DNA of 22,958 bases from UBA2136 sp047635695 (GTDB lineage: Bacteria > Pseudomonadota > Alphaproteobacteria > UBA2136). A program made the translations under genes and the position numbers. Within the stretch, counting starts at the first letter, position 1, and every line of letters starts with the position of its first letter. The notes below the pieces were generated by a model that was given only the letters and a program-made list of their open reading frames with translations, was not told where the DNA came from and did no database searches. Below are positions 7,751-16,113 of the stretch, piece after piece. Location of the stretch: positions 1-22,958 of the forward strand of contig JBLILN010000024.1 of assembly GCA_047635695.1 (NCBI GenBank), written 5' to 3'.

Positions 7751-8458
7751 ATGGGTTTATATAAGAAAATATTTTTATTCACAGGTGTTCTAACAACCCT
7801 GATAAGCATGCCACACAAAAGTGTGGCACAAGTTATTGTGAGCGATGCTATTCTTGAATTTAAAAACGAAGAGCGTCTTATTCGCAGCATTGCTGTCGGT
7901 AATGCAAGTGACGATAAAACGATTCATATCCAAGCACAGATAACAGAAATTCTTAACCCTGCCTCTAAAAATGTAGAACACATTGAAACTCAAGATGTTT
8001 TTACCGTACCGGAAATATTCACACTTAAGCCAAGGTCACAGCGTGCGATACGCCTCGTTTCTAACAAACGCCCTGAGAATACAGAGCGTGTTTTTCGCGT
8101 TGTATTTAATCCATCAATTGTCAAAGATGACCTAGGCGAAGGAAAGCCTTCACATATTAACCTACTCACAACAACAGCTGTTATGATGATTTTAAACCCA
8201 CCTAATGCCAAAGAAAATTTAACATGGAACCGTAAAGACGGTTACATAAACTTCACCAACAATGGTAATACAAATGTTGTTCTAAGGAGTGGTCGTTATT
8301 GCGCCAAAGATATTTCATGTACCATTAAAGGACAGAGGCTATGGTCGGGTGACGCATGGCGCTTAAAACTACCAAAGGCCTTAATCGAGGAGGATATTAT
8401 CCTTGAGATGTATGCCCTAGGTGAACTTAAGGAGATTATTATTCCTTATGAAGAATAG
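7751..8458 (+). CDS. Periplasmic fimbrial assembly chaperone (PapD-like, alternate/CS1-type system)
   Basis: The protein is a pilus chaperone that caps pilin subunits in the periplasm and hands them to the usher. A signal peptide covers residues 1-26 (core IFLFTGVLTTLISM, cleavage near SVAQ). The first immunoglobulin-like domain shows the classic chaperone block: FTVPEIFTLKPRSQRAIRLV near residues 86-105, where the conserved basic residue precedes the interactive strand, followed by ERVFRVVFNP. A second beta-rich domain follows (GYINFTNNGNTNVVLRSGRYC), with two cysteines (RYCAKDISCT) that may pair. Length 235 is normal for the family. No clear Shine-Dalgarno precedes the ATG. The 3' end overlaps the usher start by 11 bases, so the two are translationally coupled. 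Confidence 0.88.
   Translation: MGLYKKIFLFTGVLTTLISMPHKSVAQVIVSDAILEFKNEERLIRSIAVGNASDDKTIHIQAQITEILNPASKNVEHIETQDVFTVPEIFTLKPRSQRAIRLVSNKRPENTERVFRVVFNPSIVKDDLGEGKPSHINLLTTTAVMMILNPPNAKENLTWNRKDGYINFTNNGNTNVVLRSGRYCAKDISCTIKGQRLWSGDAWRLKLPKALIEEDIILEMYALGELKEIIIPYEE
7809..7828 (+). repeat. Perfect 8-bp hairpin inside the chaperone signal-peptide codons
   Basis: TGCCACAC, loop AAAA, GTGTGGCA: a perfect stem-loop in the coding region, about 60 bases after the start codon. It has no U tract, so it is not a terminator. It could slow early translation or be coincidental. Confidence 0.4.
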
Positions 8459-10964
8459 CTATGTATCGCCTAATAAAAAAACAACATTGTCTTTGCGTGT
8501 TTTACCACTCATGGCAACAAGTTTATTTACAGCACTAAATGCACAAGCAACTGAGGTACCAAACCTTTTTGCTGGCGATAAAGAACCTGCTACAAAACAT
8601 AGCCAAACATCACAACCCGCACCATCAAAAGAAACCAGAGCTGTAGACGAATCAGCTGCCGAAAAAATGGTTTTTGATATTTACGCTGTAGGTAAATACC
8701 AAGGTACAGCCCTTGTCAACTTTACGGATAACTGGGTTGAGATGGAAGCCGCCGATGACATATTAGACCAAATGCCTGTGGTTAAAGACCCTCAAGCATT
8801 TAGACCTTTGTTCTCAGGTAAACTTTATAAAGGTGAAGAAAGACACCTTGATCAAGTTGGTAGTATAAAAGTAGAGCCCGAAAACTTTAGAATTCGGATA
8901 TCTATCGCTAAAGAGCAAGCCATTTTAGCTATGGAAGATAAAAAATCCATCGCCAGAAGTACAGCGAACCACGTATCATTTTCCAGCCGTTTACGCCTCA
9001 CAGGTAATACAGACTTAACGCCATCCACGTCAGACCAATTGGGTTTAACGCATACACTCGCCTTAAGCCGTGGCCTATGGAATTTAGAAGCTGGTGGTAA
9101 CTATGTTAAACATAAAGGATATGATTTTGGTCATATGCAAATAGCACACAACGTTGGCAGTAACGTCTATTCATTTGGTATGTTACAGGCCGATGGTGTA
9201 AATTTTGTTTCAAGCGAAAGCTTGTACGGTTTCCAACTAGAAAACAACAAACATTCTAAAGGCGACGACTTTAATAACAAGGCCAGCCCAGTAGAAATAT
9301 TTATACCATCACGCGGTACCGTACGTATTTACAGGGGTGAAAATCAACTTATATATACTCAAAACCACGATTTTGGTTTAACACGCATTAACACCAAAAG
9401 GTTCCCTTCAGGGTCTTATGAAATACGTATTGCCATTACTGAAGATACTGGCGTTGTGACAGAGGAACGTCGTTTCTTCCAGAAAAACAATCGCTTACTA
9501 GGTAGAAATGAGCACGACTTTAAAATTAGTGCAGGTATTCAGCGTAATGGATTAGACCTACTGACCAGCCCAGTGTACCAATTTCAATATGCCACACGTA
9601 TTACAGATAGCATTCAATTTGATACCAATATTTTAGGTGTAGACAGTACATTCGCTATAGAACCAAAATTAAGTGGTTTTTTTGGTAATGGTTATGAATA
9701 CACCACAGCCCTTACTTATACATCGGAAAACGACCTTTCTTTTACAGGTCGTATTAACTATGCGCCACTTGATCGCAGTAATAGGCTGACATGGTTTGCC
9801 AGTATCCAGCATGTCCTTATGGGACATAATCAAGACTATGAGGCATTGGACGAATTTGATTTTGCGAAAAATATCTCTCAAAAAAGCTCAACCATACAAA
9901 CCAATGTCGCTTACAGATTTGACGATATTAACTGGTCCTTCAATGCACAAAGGACAAAAAAGCTTAAAGCTGTATCTACATATAGTTACGGACCTTCATT
10001 TGACTGGATTTTACACAGAAAAAACGGCCACATATTAACATTTAAGTCTAACCTAAACCGCACAAGAACAAGCACAAACCATGGGCTATTTTTGTCATAC
10101 CGTTATAAACCTCGCTCAACAGACTGGGATTATAACTCGACTATCGGTAACTTATCTTCTGGGGCCACTACAACCAACCAAATAAAACAAGCTATCTCTT
10201 ATGATAACCACAAAGCCAACTCATTAGGTTCATCTTTAAATGTAGCCAATACAAGCCAGTTCCAAAGCGGTGAAAATATCAATGCGTCATCTCTTAGTGC
10301 ATCTCACGATGCTAAGCACGTTGGTATGTCTGTGAATTATAATAACCTAGCCGGCAGCGAGTTGATCAGCTCTGAAACAATTGGCTATACACTCGATACA
10401 ACATTTATCGCAACGCAAGACGATATTTTAAACCATGAAAAACGCAGTACCATGTTTGCACCAAGCAGTGGTGGTTCCAAAAATAATATAATTGTTAAAC
10501 TTTCGGGCAATGCCACGGGTGAAGACGTTATTATAAAAGTAAATAACATACCTAAATATTATGGTAAGGTTGGCGAAACCATCGCCTTTTCAATCCCTGA
10601 ATACTCATCTGGTAGTTTAACCATTAGCCCTTCAGGTGAAGCCAGTGCCTTACTGAATTATGACACTTCAGAAGTTAAATTTACAATTTTCCCTGGTAAT
10701 ATAGCCCAACATCAATGGGTGGTTAATAAAGTATTCCTACTCATGGGGCGTGCTGTTGACAATCAAAACAAACCTATTAAGTGGCAACGTATTGAAGGCT
10801 TAAAGGATTACACAACAACGGATAGTAACGGTTATTTCCAGATGGAAGTACTCGGGTCAGAAACGCCTTATATAAATACATCTAAACACCAATGCGTATT
10901 TGCACTGCCACCTATAAATAAAGAAGAGCCTTTTAAACAAGTGGGCGATATTAGTTGCGGATAA
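8448..10964 (+). CDS. Outer-membrane fimbrial usher, CS1/TcfC type
   Basis: The usher is the outer-membrane beta-barrel that receives chaperone-subunit complexes and assembles the fimbria. The chosen ATG (8448) gives 838 residues with a signal peptide ending near ALNAQA. A GTG at 8421 in the same frame would extend it by nine residues. An AAGGAG at 8429-8434 lies between the two, somewhat far from 8448. After an N-terminal periplasmic region (VFDIYAVGKYQGTALVNF) comes the plug-like segment: PSRGTVRIYRGENQLIYTQ, FPSGSYEIRIAITED and then ERRFFQKNNRLLGR. This order is typical of TcfC/CooC ushers rather than classical FimD. A long barrel of alternating strands follows. The C-terminal 80 residues look like a carboxypeptidase-regulatory-like domain (GRAVDNQNKPIKW, TTDSNGYFQMEVLG). 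The pilin gene follows directly. Confidence 0.88.
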   Translation: MKNSYVSPNKKTTLSLRVLPLMATSLFTALNAQATEVPNLFAGDKEPATKHSQTSQPAPSKETRAVDESAAEKMVFDIYAVGKYQGTALVNFTDNWVEMEAADDILDQMPVVKDPQAFRPLFSGKLYKGEERHLDQVGSIKVEPENFRIRISIAKEQAILAMEDKKSIARSTANHVSFSSRLRLTGNTDLTPSTSDQLGLTHTLALSRGLWNLEAGGNYVKHKGYDFGHMQIAHNVGSNVYSFGMLQADGVNFVSSESLYGFQLENNKHSKGDDFNNKASPVEIFIPSRGTVRIYRGENQLIYTQNHDFGLTRINTKRFPSGSYEIRIAITEDTGVVTEERRFFQKNNRLLGRNEHDFKISAGIQRNGLDLLTSPVYQFQYATRITDSIQFDTNILGVDSTFAIEPKLSGFFGNGYEYTTALTYTSENDLSFTGRINYAPLDRSNRLTWFASIQHVLMGHNQDYEALDEFDFAKNISQKSSTIQTNVAYRFDDINWSFNAQRTKKLKAVSTYSYGPSFDWILHRKNGHILTFKSNLNRTRTSTNHGLFLSYRYKPRSTDWDYNSTIGNLSSGATTTNQIKQAISYDNHKANSLGSSLNVANTSQFQSGENINASSLSASHDAKHVGMSVNYNNLAGSELISSETIGYTLDTTFIATQDDILNHEKRSTMFAPSSGGSKNNIIVKLSGNATGEDVIIKVNNIPKYYGKVGETIAFSIPEYSSGSLTISPSGEASALLNYDTSEVKFTIFPGNIAQHQWVVNKVFLLMGRAVDNQNKPIKWQRIEGLKDYTTTDSNGYFQMEVLGSETPYINTSKHQCVFALPPINKEEPFKQVGDISCG

Positions 10965-11540
10965 ATGAAAGTATATAAAATGAAAAAACACTCAATAAAA
11001 TTCAAAAAAATTATATTAACAACGTTTATAGCGACCAGTTTATATGCCATCCCTTCAAGTATCGCAGCAACACAAGGCACACTTGACCCCACATCAACAG
11101 GCACATTCGACGTGACTGTCACTATCCCTGACCGTGTGCGTATTACCGGTATGCAGGATATTGCATTTGGTACATTTACCCATGCAGGTGACTTTAACGA
11201 TGACTACCCAACTTGCGTTTACACAAATACGTTATCAGCTCAATATGGTGTGACAGCCTCAGGGGACGGTACAGGTAGCGCCTTCACATTAACAAACGGT
11301 ACGGACACAGTCCCTTACCGTGTTTTTTGGAACAATGCAGAAGGTACAACTGTTGGTGAAGGTGAAATATTAACCACTGTAAAGCGTGATAATGTTACAA
11401 ATTCAAACCAAGTAAGCAGTGACTGTACAACCGGTGGTAATACATCTAATTTACATGTAAGCATTGCAGAAGCGAATATGATTGGTGTCACTAACGGTAC
11501 CTATAGCGGCACATTGACCATTACCATTGACCCAAGTTAA
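10965..11540 (+). CDS. Putative fimbrial major subunit (secreted beta-sandwich protein)
   Basis: This 191-residue exported protein has a signal peptide (core IILTTFIATSLYAI, cleavage near SIAA). The mature part is almost all predicted beta-strand, rich in Thr, Gly and Asn. It opens with GTFDVTVTIPDRVRITG and the block DIAFGTFTHAG, and closes with GTYSGTLTITIDPS, the strand pattern common to CS1 pilin, DUF4402 and spore-coat-U-like proteins. Two cysteines (PTCVYT and SSDCTTG) could form one disulfide. The ATG directly abuts the usher stop; a second Met five codons later (10980) is an alternative start. Position after chaperone and usher argues that this is the polymerised subunit. No separate tip adhesin gene follows, and the operon ends at a terminator. 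Exact family membership is uncertain. Confidence 0.68.
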   Translation: MKVYKMKKHSIKFKKIILTTFIATSLYAIPSSIAATQGTLDPTSTGTFDVTVTIPDRVRITGMQDIAFGTFTHAGDFNDDYPTCVYTNTLSAQYGVTASGDGTGSAFTLTNGTDTVPYRVFWNNAEGTTVGEGEILTTVKRDNVTNSNQVSSDCTTGGNTSNLHVSIAEANMIGVTNGTYSGTLTITIDPS

Positions 11541-11608
11541 TCAAATCATAGACTTTTATTTAACATACATAATTATAACGCATTAAAAACATAATGACAC
11601 ACATCAAA

Positions 11609-11636
11609 AAAAAAGCCCTCACATGGGGGCTTTTTT
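11609..11636. terminator. Bidirectional rho-independent terminator
   Basis: AAAAAAGCCCTC, loop ACAT, then GGGGGCTTTTTT: a stem with one G-T pair and A/T tracts on both sides. It closes the fimbrial operon on the plus strand and the transhydrogenase-cutA operon on the minus strand. Confidence 0.85.
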
Positions 11637-11672
11637 AATGGTATATACAACTAAATTTTATGAAGAGCTGGC

Positions 11673-11990
11673 CTATAGTAAATGACGATCAATCCAAGCC
11701 ATGTAGGCATCGTCACCTTTATCAACCGTCATGCTATACAAAGAAGCGACATCGCAAGTGTGGTGTTTACGAATATCCGTCATAACCTTATCGGCCATAT
11801 CAACGCGAGTTTGAACCAAAAGAACAGCCTCATTTTCTTCTAGAATTTCACCTTCCCACTCATAAACAGACGTCCAATTTTCATGAATATTAACACAGGC
11901 AGCCAAACGTTCTTTTACTAGATGGCGGGCAAGCTTTTTTGCTTCATCCACACTTGGCATTGTTGTATAAACAATAGCGTAAGTACTCAT
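11673..11990 (-). CDS. cutA: Divalent-cation tolerance protein CutA
   Basis: CutA1 is a small trimeric cytoplasmic protein linked to copper/divalent-cation tolerance; its biochemical activity is not settled. The 105 residues show the whole family pattern: an N-terminal beta strand YAIVYTTMPS, LAACVNI at residues 29-35, the hallmark YEWEGEI at 43-49, LLVQTR, and the C-terminal DAYMAWIDRHL. The usual HPYxxPE segment is changed to HHTCDVASL here, so the proline is missing and a cysteine appears. The ATG overlaps the stop of the upstream DUF805 gene (ATGA), so it is translated as the last gene of that operon. Confidence 0.93.
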   Translation of the reverse strand: MSTYAIVYTTMPSVDEAKKLARHLVKERLAACVNIHENWTSVYEWEGEILEENEAVLLVQTRVDMADKVMTDIRKHHTCDVASLYSMTVDKGDDAYMAWIDRHLL

Positions 11991-12457
11991 TTATGCTTCT
12001 CACCTGTTCTTAGCGCAATACCACGCCATGATAAAAACTCTGTCAGTGGCACGCGTGGCACTACCTTCCATGAAGGATTCGTGCCATAACGATTTACATT
12101 ATTATCGCCCCTTTTAACACCCAGATAAAAGAGCGCTATAAACGTTGGCCACATCATATAATAAATAAGCGTTGCCATCGTTACATTATAAGAAAAAATC
12201 GAAATCTCTGTCATACCGTTCTCCTGCATAGCAAACAAACCATATACCTGATAAATAATTAAAGTGTAAAAACCATTCAAATTAATATCGTGCAGTCGCT
12301 TGACTGTCACGACAAAAAGAACAAGTGGCAGCAATAGAACAAAGGGTGTTGTTATGAAAAAATTAAGAACAAACATTAAACCTATAAGTATTGCCCAGGC
12401 ATATGTAAACGTCATACGATGTACACGGCCTTTAGGTGACAACAAAAATTTCATCAT
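11987..12457 (-). CDS. DUF805 family membrane protein
   Basis: DUF805 proteins are small multi-pass inner-membrane proteins without an established function. The family marks are clear: FLLSPKGRVHRMTF at the start, VKRLHDINLNGF after the second or third membrane segment (residues 52-63), and KRGDNNVNRYGTNPSW near the end, the counterpart of the G-x-N-x-YG-x-DP motif. Three to four hydrophobic segments are visible. AAAGG lies a few bases before the ATG. The gene begins 31 bases after pntB and overlaps cutA by four bases, so it is probably co-transcribed with the transhydrogenase genes. Confidence 0.85.
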   Translation of the reverse strand: MMKFLLSPKGRVHRMTFTYAWAILIGLMFVLNFFITTPFVLLLPLVLFVVTVKRLHDINLNGFYTLIIYQVYGLFAMQENGMTEISIFSYNVTMATLIYYMMWPTFIALFYLGVKRGDNNVNRYGTNPSWKVVPRVPLTEFLSWRGIALRTGEKHK

Positions 12458-12488
12458 ATTTTTTTACCTTTTATATAATTACGAGTGA

Positions 12489-13916
12489 CTAGTGTGAAGC
12501 GCCTTTTAAATTAGAAGCCAGTTTTTCGGCCACTTCTTTCGCATCACCAAATACCATATAGGTATTATCCATATAAAACAATGTGTTTTCAACACCTGCA
12601 TAACCACTACTCATAGAGCGCTTCACCACATAGACCATTTTTGCCTTATATGCATCGAGGATAGGCATACCATAAAGTGGGCTAGAAGTATCTTCTTTTG
12701 CGTCAGGGTTTACAACGTCATTGGCACCCACAACAATCACAACATCTGTTTGTGCAAAAGAACTATTAATATCGTCCATTTCTTCCACATGGTCATAAGG
12801 AACATCCGCCTCTGCCAAAAGAACATTCATATGACCTGGCATACGACCCGCAACAGGGTGAATAGCAAAACGTACTTTTACGCCTTTACCCTGAAGAACT
12901 TCCATCACTTCTTTCAACGCATGTTGAGCCTGTGCGACTGCCATACCATAACCCGGTACAATGACAACGCTTTCAGCATTTTCAAGCATGTAAGCGGCGT
13001 CTTCAACAGCGGCCTCTTTCACACCTCTTTCAGCGGCAGCTGCTTGCTTTTCAGCTGCTTGTGTTTCTTCTTCAGAGGCACCAAAACCACCCAAAATGAC
13101 ACTTATAAAGCTACGGTTCATAGCCTTACACATAATATAAGAAAGAATAGCCCCAGAAGAACCGATCAATGCACCTGCAATAATAAGCTGCATGTTACCA
13201 AGGGTAAAACCTGTTGCCGCCGCAGCCCAACCAGAATATGAGTTCAGCATAGAAACAATCACAGGCATATCGGCGCCACCAATAGGGATAATAAGCGTAA
13301 AGCCAAGTAAAAATGCAAGGCCACACATAACGACAAAAGCAGGTAAGCTATGGTACATGATAAAGCATGCGCCCGCAGCAATCATCGTTAAAAATATAAC
13401 CAAGTTTAATAAATGTTGCCCTTTAAATGTAATAGGCGCACTACGGAAATTACCATTCAATTTACCAAAGGCCACAATAGACCCTGTAAAGGTTATGGCA
13501 CCTATCCAAGCACCCATGAAAATTTCAATCATAGCAACCATGTCATGGCTTGAAGGTTCAGCCATGTACATACCACCAGCGACCAAAACAGCCGCTAAGC
13601 CAACAAATGAATGTAAAATAGCCACCAGTTGAGGCATGGATGTCATGTTAATTTTAAGCGCCAATGGCACACCAATCATCGCACCAAGCGCCATCGGGAT
13701 AAATATCCACAAATAATCAACAACATCAGGGTGGAAAAGTGTAATAACAATGGCAATAAACATACCCAACATCGCAAAATTATTACCACGGCGTGCCGTT
13801 GACGGGTGCGCTAAACCTTTAAGACCCAGAATAAACAAAATACCTGCTACAAGGTAAATAAGTGCAAAAGCGTCACCTGTTAAGTAAGGGGCTAAAGTTG
13901 ATTTGATTTCTAACAT
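12489..13916 (-). CDS. pntB: NAD(P) transhydrogenase subunit beta
   Basis: PntB carries the rest of the proton channel and the NADP(H)-binding domain III of the proton-translocating transhydrogenase, which reduces NADP+ with NADH using the proton-motive force. The first 280 residues hold about nine membrane segments (YLVAGILFILGLKGL, then GNNFAMLGMFIAIVITLF and others). The C-terminal 165 residues carry all the domain III motifs: VPGYGMAVAQAQHALKE, HPVAGRMPGHMNVLLAEA, VIVVGANDVVNP and VVKRSMSSGYAGVEN. An Ala/Glu-rich linker (TQAAEKQAAAAERGVKEAA) joins the two parts. Length 475 is normal. Nine bases separate it from pntAB upstream. Confidence 0.97.
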   Translation of the reverse strand: MLEIKSTLAPYLTGDAFALIYLVAGILFILGLKGLAHPSTARRGNNFAMLGMFIAIVITLFHPDVVDYLWIFIPMALGAMIGVPLALKINMTSMPQLVAILHSFVGLAAVLVAGGMYMAEPSSHDMVAMIEIFMGAWIGAITFTGSIVAFGKLNGNFRSAPITFKGQHLLNLVIFLTMIAAGACFIMYHSLPAFVVMCGLAFLLGFTLIIPIGGADMPVIVSMLNSYSGWAAAATGFTLGNMQLIIAGALIGSSGAILSYIMCKAMNRSFISVILGGFGASEEETQAAEKQAAAAERGVKEAAVEDAAYMLENAESVVIVPGYGMAVAQAQHALKEVMEVLQGKGVKVRFAIHPVAGRMPGHMNVLLAEADVPYDHVEEMDDINSSFAQTDVVIVVGANDVVNPDAKEDTSSPLYGMPILDAYKAKMVYVVKRSMSSGYAGVENTLFYMDNTYMVFGDAKEVAEKLASNLKGASH

Positions 13917-13925
13917 TTTTATTCT

Positions 13926-14282
13926 CTACTTTTCTTTTTTCTTAAACATTGAAAGCATACGGTTTGTCACAACAAAACCACCAAATATATTAATAGAAGC
14001 AAGGAAAACACCAAAAGCGCCAATACTCTTTGCTAAATAATCAGGCTGAATAGCCGATGCCGTATTAAGCCCTATCATGTCTACAAGTACACCTGACTGC
14101 GCCACATCAACTGCACCACCAGCCACCATCATCGCACCTACGACAACAATACCAGAAATAGCATTTGTTACCGCCATAAGTGGCGTATGCAAAGCAGGCG
14201 TAACACCCCAAACTACGTGGTAGCCCACAAAACAAGCCAACACGAAAACAATCAAAGCGATTGTGAATAGTGAGATAATCAT
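13926..14282 (-). CDS. pntAB: NAD(P) transhydrogenase alpha subunit, membrane part
   Basis: This 118-residue protein corresponds to the C-terminal membrane part of E. coli PntA. Here it is a separate polypeptide, as in Rhodospirillum rubrum. Three hydrophobic segments are visible: the N-terminal ISLFTIALIVFVLACFVGY, then AISGIVVVGAMMVAGG, and IGAFGVFLASINIFGGFVV. The conserved HTPLMAVTNAISG loop lies between the first and second. It forms part of the proton-conducting domain together with PntB. Its ATG shares one base with the pntAA stop (TAATG), which couples translation of the two alpha parts. Confidence 0.96.
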   Translation of the reverse strand: MIISLFTIALIVFVLACFVGYHVVWGVTPALHTPLMAVTNAISGIVVVGAMMVAGGAVDVAQSGVLVDMIGLNTASAIQPDYLAKSIGAFGVFLASINIFGGFVVTNRMLSMFKKKEK

Positions 14283-15415
14283 TATTTTACTTCTCCTTCA
14301 TAAACCACCAAACTTTTGGCGATAATTTCATCTTCCATATTATAAATAAGGCTTGCCTTTTCTTCTTTAACTTCTAGTAGAAGTGGTAAAATATTAAGTA
14401 AATTACGTGAGAAAAAGGCACTAGCGTCCCCTGCCATGCGTGAAGCATAGTCTGTATAACCAACCAGTGTAACACCATGTTTCACAGTCACTTTATCAGC
14501 CTCTGTGAGTGGGCAGTTACCGCCATCAACTTTGTTTGCCTTGTTAAAACCACCAGCAGCCATATCAATAACAACAGAACCATCTTTCATGCCTTTAACA
14601 GCATTTTCTGTAATAAGTACTGGCGCTTGACGCCCTGGTATTTGTGCCGTTGTAATAACAATATCGGCTTTCTTTAAATATTCTTGTAAAGCGGCTTGTT
14701 GTTTTTCTTTGCCTTCTTTTGTGAGCTCTTTTGCGTAACCGCCCTCACCTGAACCGTCTTCATCAAGGTCAAGGTCAATAAATTTTGCACCAAGAGATTC
14801 AACCTGTTCAGCCACTTCAGGACGCACATCAAATGCTTCAACTGAAGCACCAAGGCGTTTAGCCGTTGCAATAGCTTGCAAGCCCGCGACACCAACACCT
14901 AAAATAATAACTTTCGCAGGCTTGCTTGAGCCCGCGGCTGTCATCATTACAGGGAAAAATTTGTTAAAGTGGTTTGTTGCTTCAAGCACAGACATATAGC
15001 CCGCAATGTTTGCTTGAGACGACAGTGTGTCCATGGCTTGCGCACGTGAGATACGTGGGATTTTTTCAGTCGCCAGAGCATTCACACCCTTTTTAGCAAA
15101 TTCTTTAAATAGCTCGGCATTAACAGAAGGGTCAAGGCTACCAATAAGTAAAGTGTCTTTTGTCATATGTTTAATGTCTGCTTTTGTGGGTGCATTAACA
15201 GTTAACACAATATTACCTGAAAAGGCTTCTGCCCTTGAAACAACAACTGCACCTGCATCTTTAAATGCTTGATCTTCAATGTAAGCTGTTTTGCCTGCAC
15301 CTTTTTCAACAGCAATTTTAACGCCTTTAAATTTGTTTAAAGTACGTTTGACAGTGTCTGGCGTCATAGCGACGCGGTTTTCACCTTTTGCTTCTTTGGG
15401 GATAGTGATCAGCAT
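14282..15415 (-). CDS. pntAA: NAD(P) transhydrogenase alpha subunit, soluble NAD(H)-binding part
   Basis: This is the soluble domain I that binds NAD(H). The fold resembles alanine dehydrogenase, seen in the N-terminal IPKEAKGENRVAMTPDTVK. The RQD loop is intact: R121, Q126 and D129 within RISRAQAMDTLSSQANIAGY. The dinucleotide-binding loop GVGVAGLQA is at residues 173-181, with D196 (EAFDVRPE) in place to hold the NAD ribose. ITTAQIPGRQAPVLI and AAGGFN complete the family pattern. At 377 residues it ends before the membrane segments, which are encoded by the next gene. AGGA lies about 11 bases before the ATG, and a sigma-70-like promoter lies about 40 bases upstream. This is the first gene of the five-gene unit pntAA-pntAB-pntB-DUF805-cutA. 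Confidence 0.97.
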   Translation of the reverse strand: MLITIPKEAKGENRVAMTPDTVKRTLNKFKGVKIAVEKGAGKTAYIEDQAFKDAGAVVVSRAEAFSGNIVLTVNAPTKADIKHMTKDTLLIGSLDPSVNAELFKEFAKKGVNALATEKIPRISRAQAMDTLSSQANIAGYMSVLEATNHFNKFFPVMMTAAGSSKPAKVIILGVGVAGLQAIATAKRLGASVEAFDVRPEVAEQVESLGAKFIDLDLDEDGSGEGGYAKELTKEGKEKQQAALQEYLKKADIVITTAQIPGRQAPVLITENAVKGMKDGSVVIDMAAGGFNKANKVDGGNCPLTEADKVTVKHGVTLVGYTDYASRMAGDASAFFSRNLLNILPLLLEVKEEKASLIYNMEDEIIAKSLVVYEGEVK

Positions 15416-15455
15416 GTTTTATTATTCCTGTTTTTATAACTATTTAGACCAATTA

Positions 15456-15484
15456 TTTATAGCACTTTGCCTTATATAGCGCAA
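15456..15484 (-). promoter_or_regulatory. Sigma-70-like promoter for the pnt operon
   Basis: On the minus strand, TTGCGC (15479-15484), a 17-base spacer and TATAAA (15456-15461) lie 41 bases before the pntAA ATG. The site sits directly downstream of the previous gene's terminator. It is predicted from sequence only. Confidence 0.5.
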
Positions 15485-15491
15485 CGAAACA

Positions 15492-15519
15492 AAAAAAACC
15501 ACCCTTAAAGGTGGCTTTT
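15492..15519 (-). terminator. Rho-independent terminator of the third unknown paralog
   Basis: On the minus strand the stem AAAGCCACC pairs with GGTGGTTTT (one G-U pair) around a short loop TTTAAG, and the U tract continues. It starts 17 bases after the stop at 15536 and separates this gene from the pnt promoter. Confidence 0.8.
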
Positions 15520-15535
15520 AATTTCGATTAACAAT

Positions 15536-16093
15536 TTATTCAGGTAATGAGTCAATAAATGCTTTAGTTTCGCCAATTTCAGTCAAATAAATTGGGTTTT
15601 TAGAATAAACCGGAGTAATAACTAGACGGTGCTGTAGCGTTGGTGGTTCGACATCTCGGTTTGAAAAGTCGTAGGTTAAGTCTGGCATAAAAAACATACC
15701 TGCCAATACTTGTTTACATTCATCGTAAATAGCCTGTGCGTCACCGTGACGATCATTAACTAAAAAATGTAAGTCTAAATAGACATCGTCAACTTTTTGT
15801 TTTTCAAACTGCTTTAAAATATATAAAGCAGTGTCGGATAGGTTTTGAATATCACCTTGTTCTATAAGCTTTATATTATACCAATCGTGTCGATCATCAA
15901 CCGATGCCTGGTAGGTTTTAAAGCTGTTATTAGGTTCTAACATATCAGTGTTAAGCTTATCGGCAAAATCACTAAAAAAGCACCACATACCAGCACCATC
16001 ACATCTAGTAACACAACCTAATAATTTGCCATTTTCTTTCATAGGTTTTGCAGAGTAAGACATATCTGCTCTTTTATCAGTAAATTCAGACAT
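15536..16093 (-). CDS. Hypothetical protein, third member of a local paralog family
   Basis: I do not recognise this 185-residue cytoplasmic protein; no signal peptide or membrane segment is visible. The ATG at 16093 has GGAAG upstream. The frame extends to a TTG at 16141, but that part overlaps the preceding gene's terminator and is unlikely to be translated. The C-terminal half resembles the two neighbours upstream. DVYLDLHFLVN and AIYDECKQVL match VNIELQVEPG and DMYDECQKTC in the gene at 16517. The later LQHRLVITPVY matches LGHTLNITHY there and IHKIILIDNI in the gene at 16155. Four cysteines sit in the N-terminal half (GCVTRCDGAGMWC, then later positions), which could suggest metal or nucleic-acid binding, but no known motif is formed. 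Confidence 0.7.
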   Translation of the reverse strand: MSEFTDKRADMSYSAKPMKENGKLLGCVTRCDGAGMWCFFSDFADKLNTDMLEPNNSFKTYQASVDDRHDWYNIKLIEQGDIQNLSDTALYILKQFEKQKVDDVYLDLHFLVNDRHGDAQAIYDECKQVLAGMFFMPDLTYDFSNRDVEPPTLQHRLVITPVYSKNPIYLTEIGETKAFIDSLPE

Positions 16094-16113
16094 AACTATG
16101 TCTTCCAAAATAT

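Noticed and set aside
12750..13632. Long plus-strand open frames (163 and 146 codons) opposite pntB
   Set aside because: They lie wholly inside pntB, a highly conserved gene, have no ribosome-binding site, and their translations are rich in His, Cys and Phe with no recognisable domain. They are antisense shadows.
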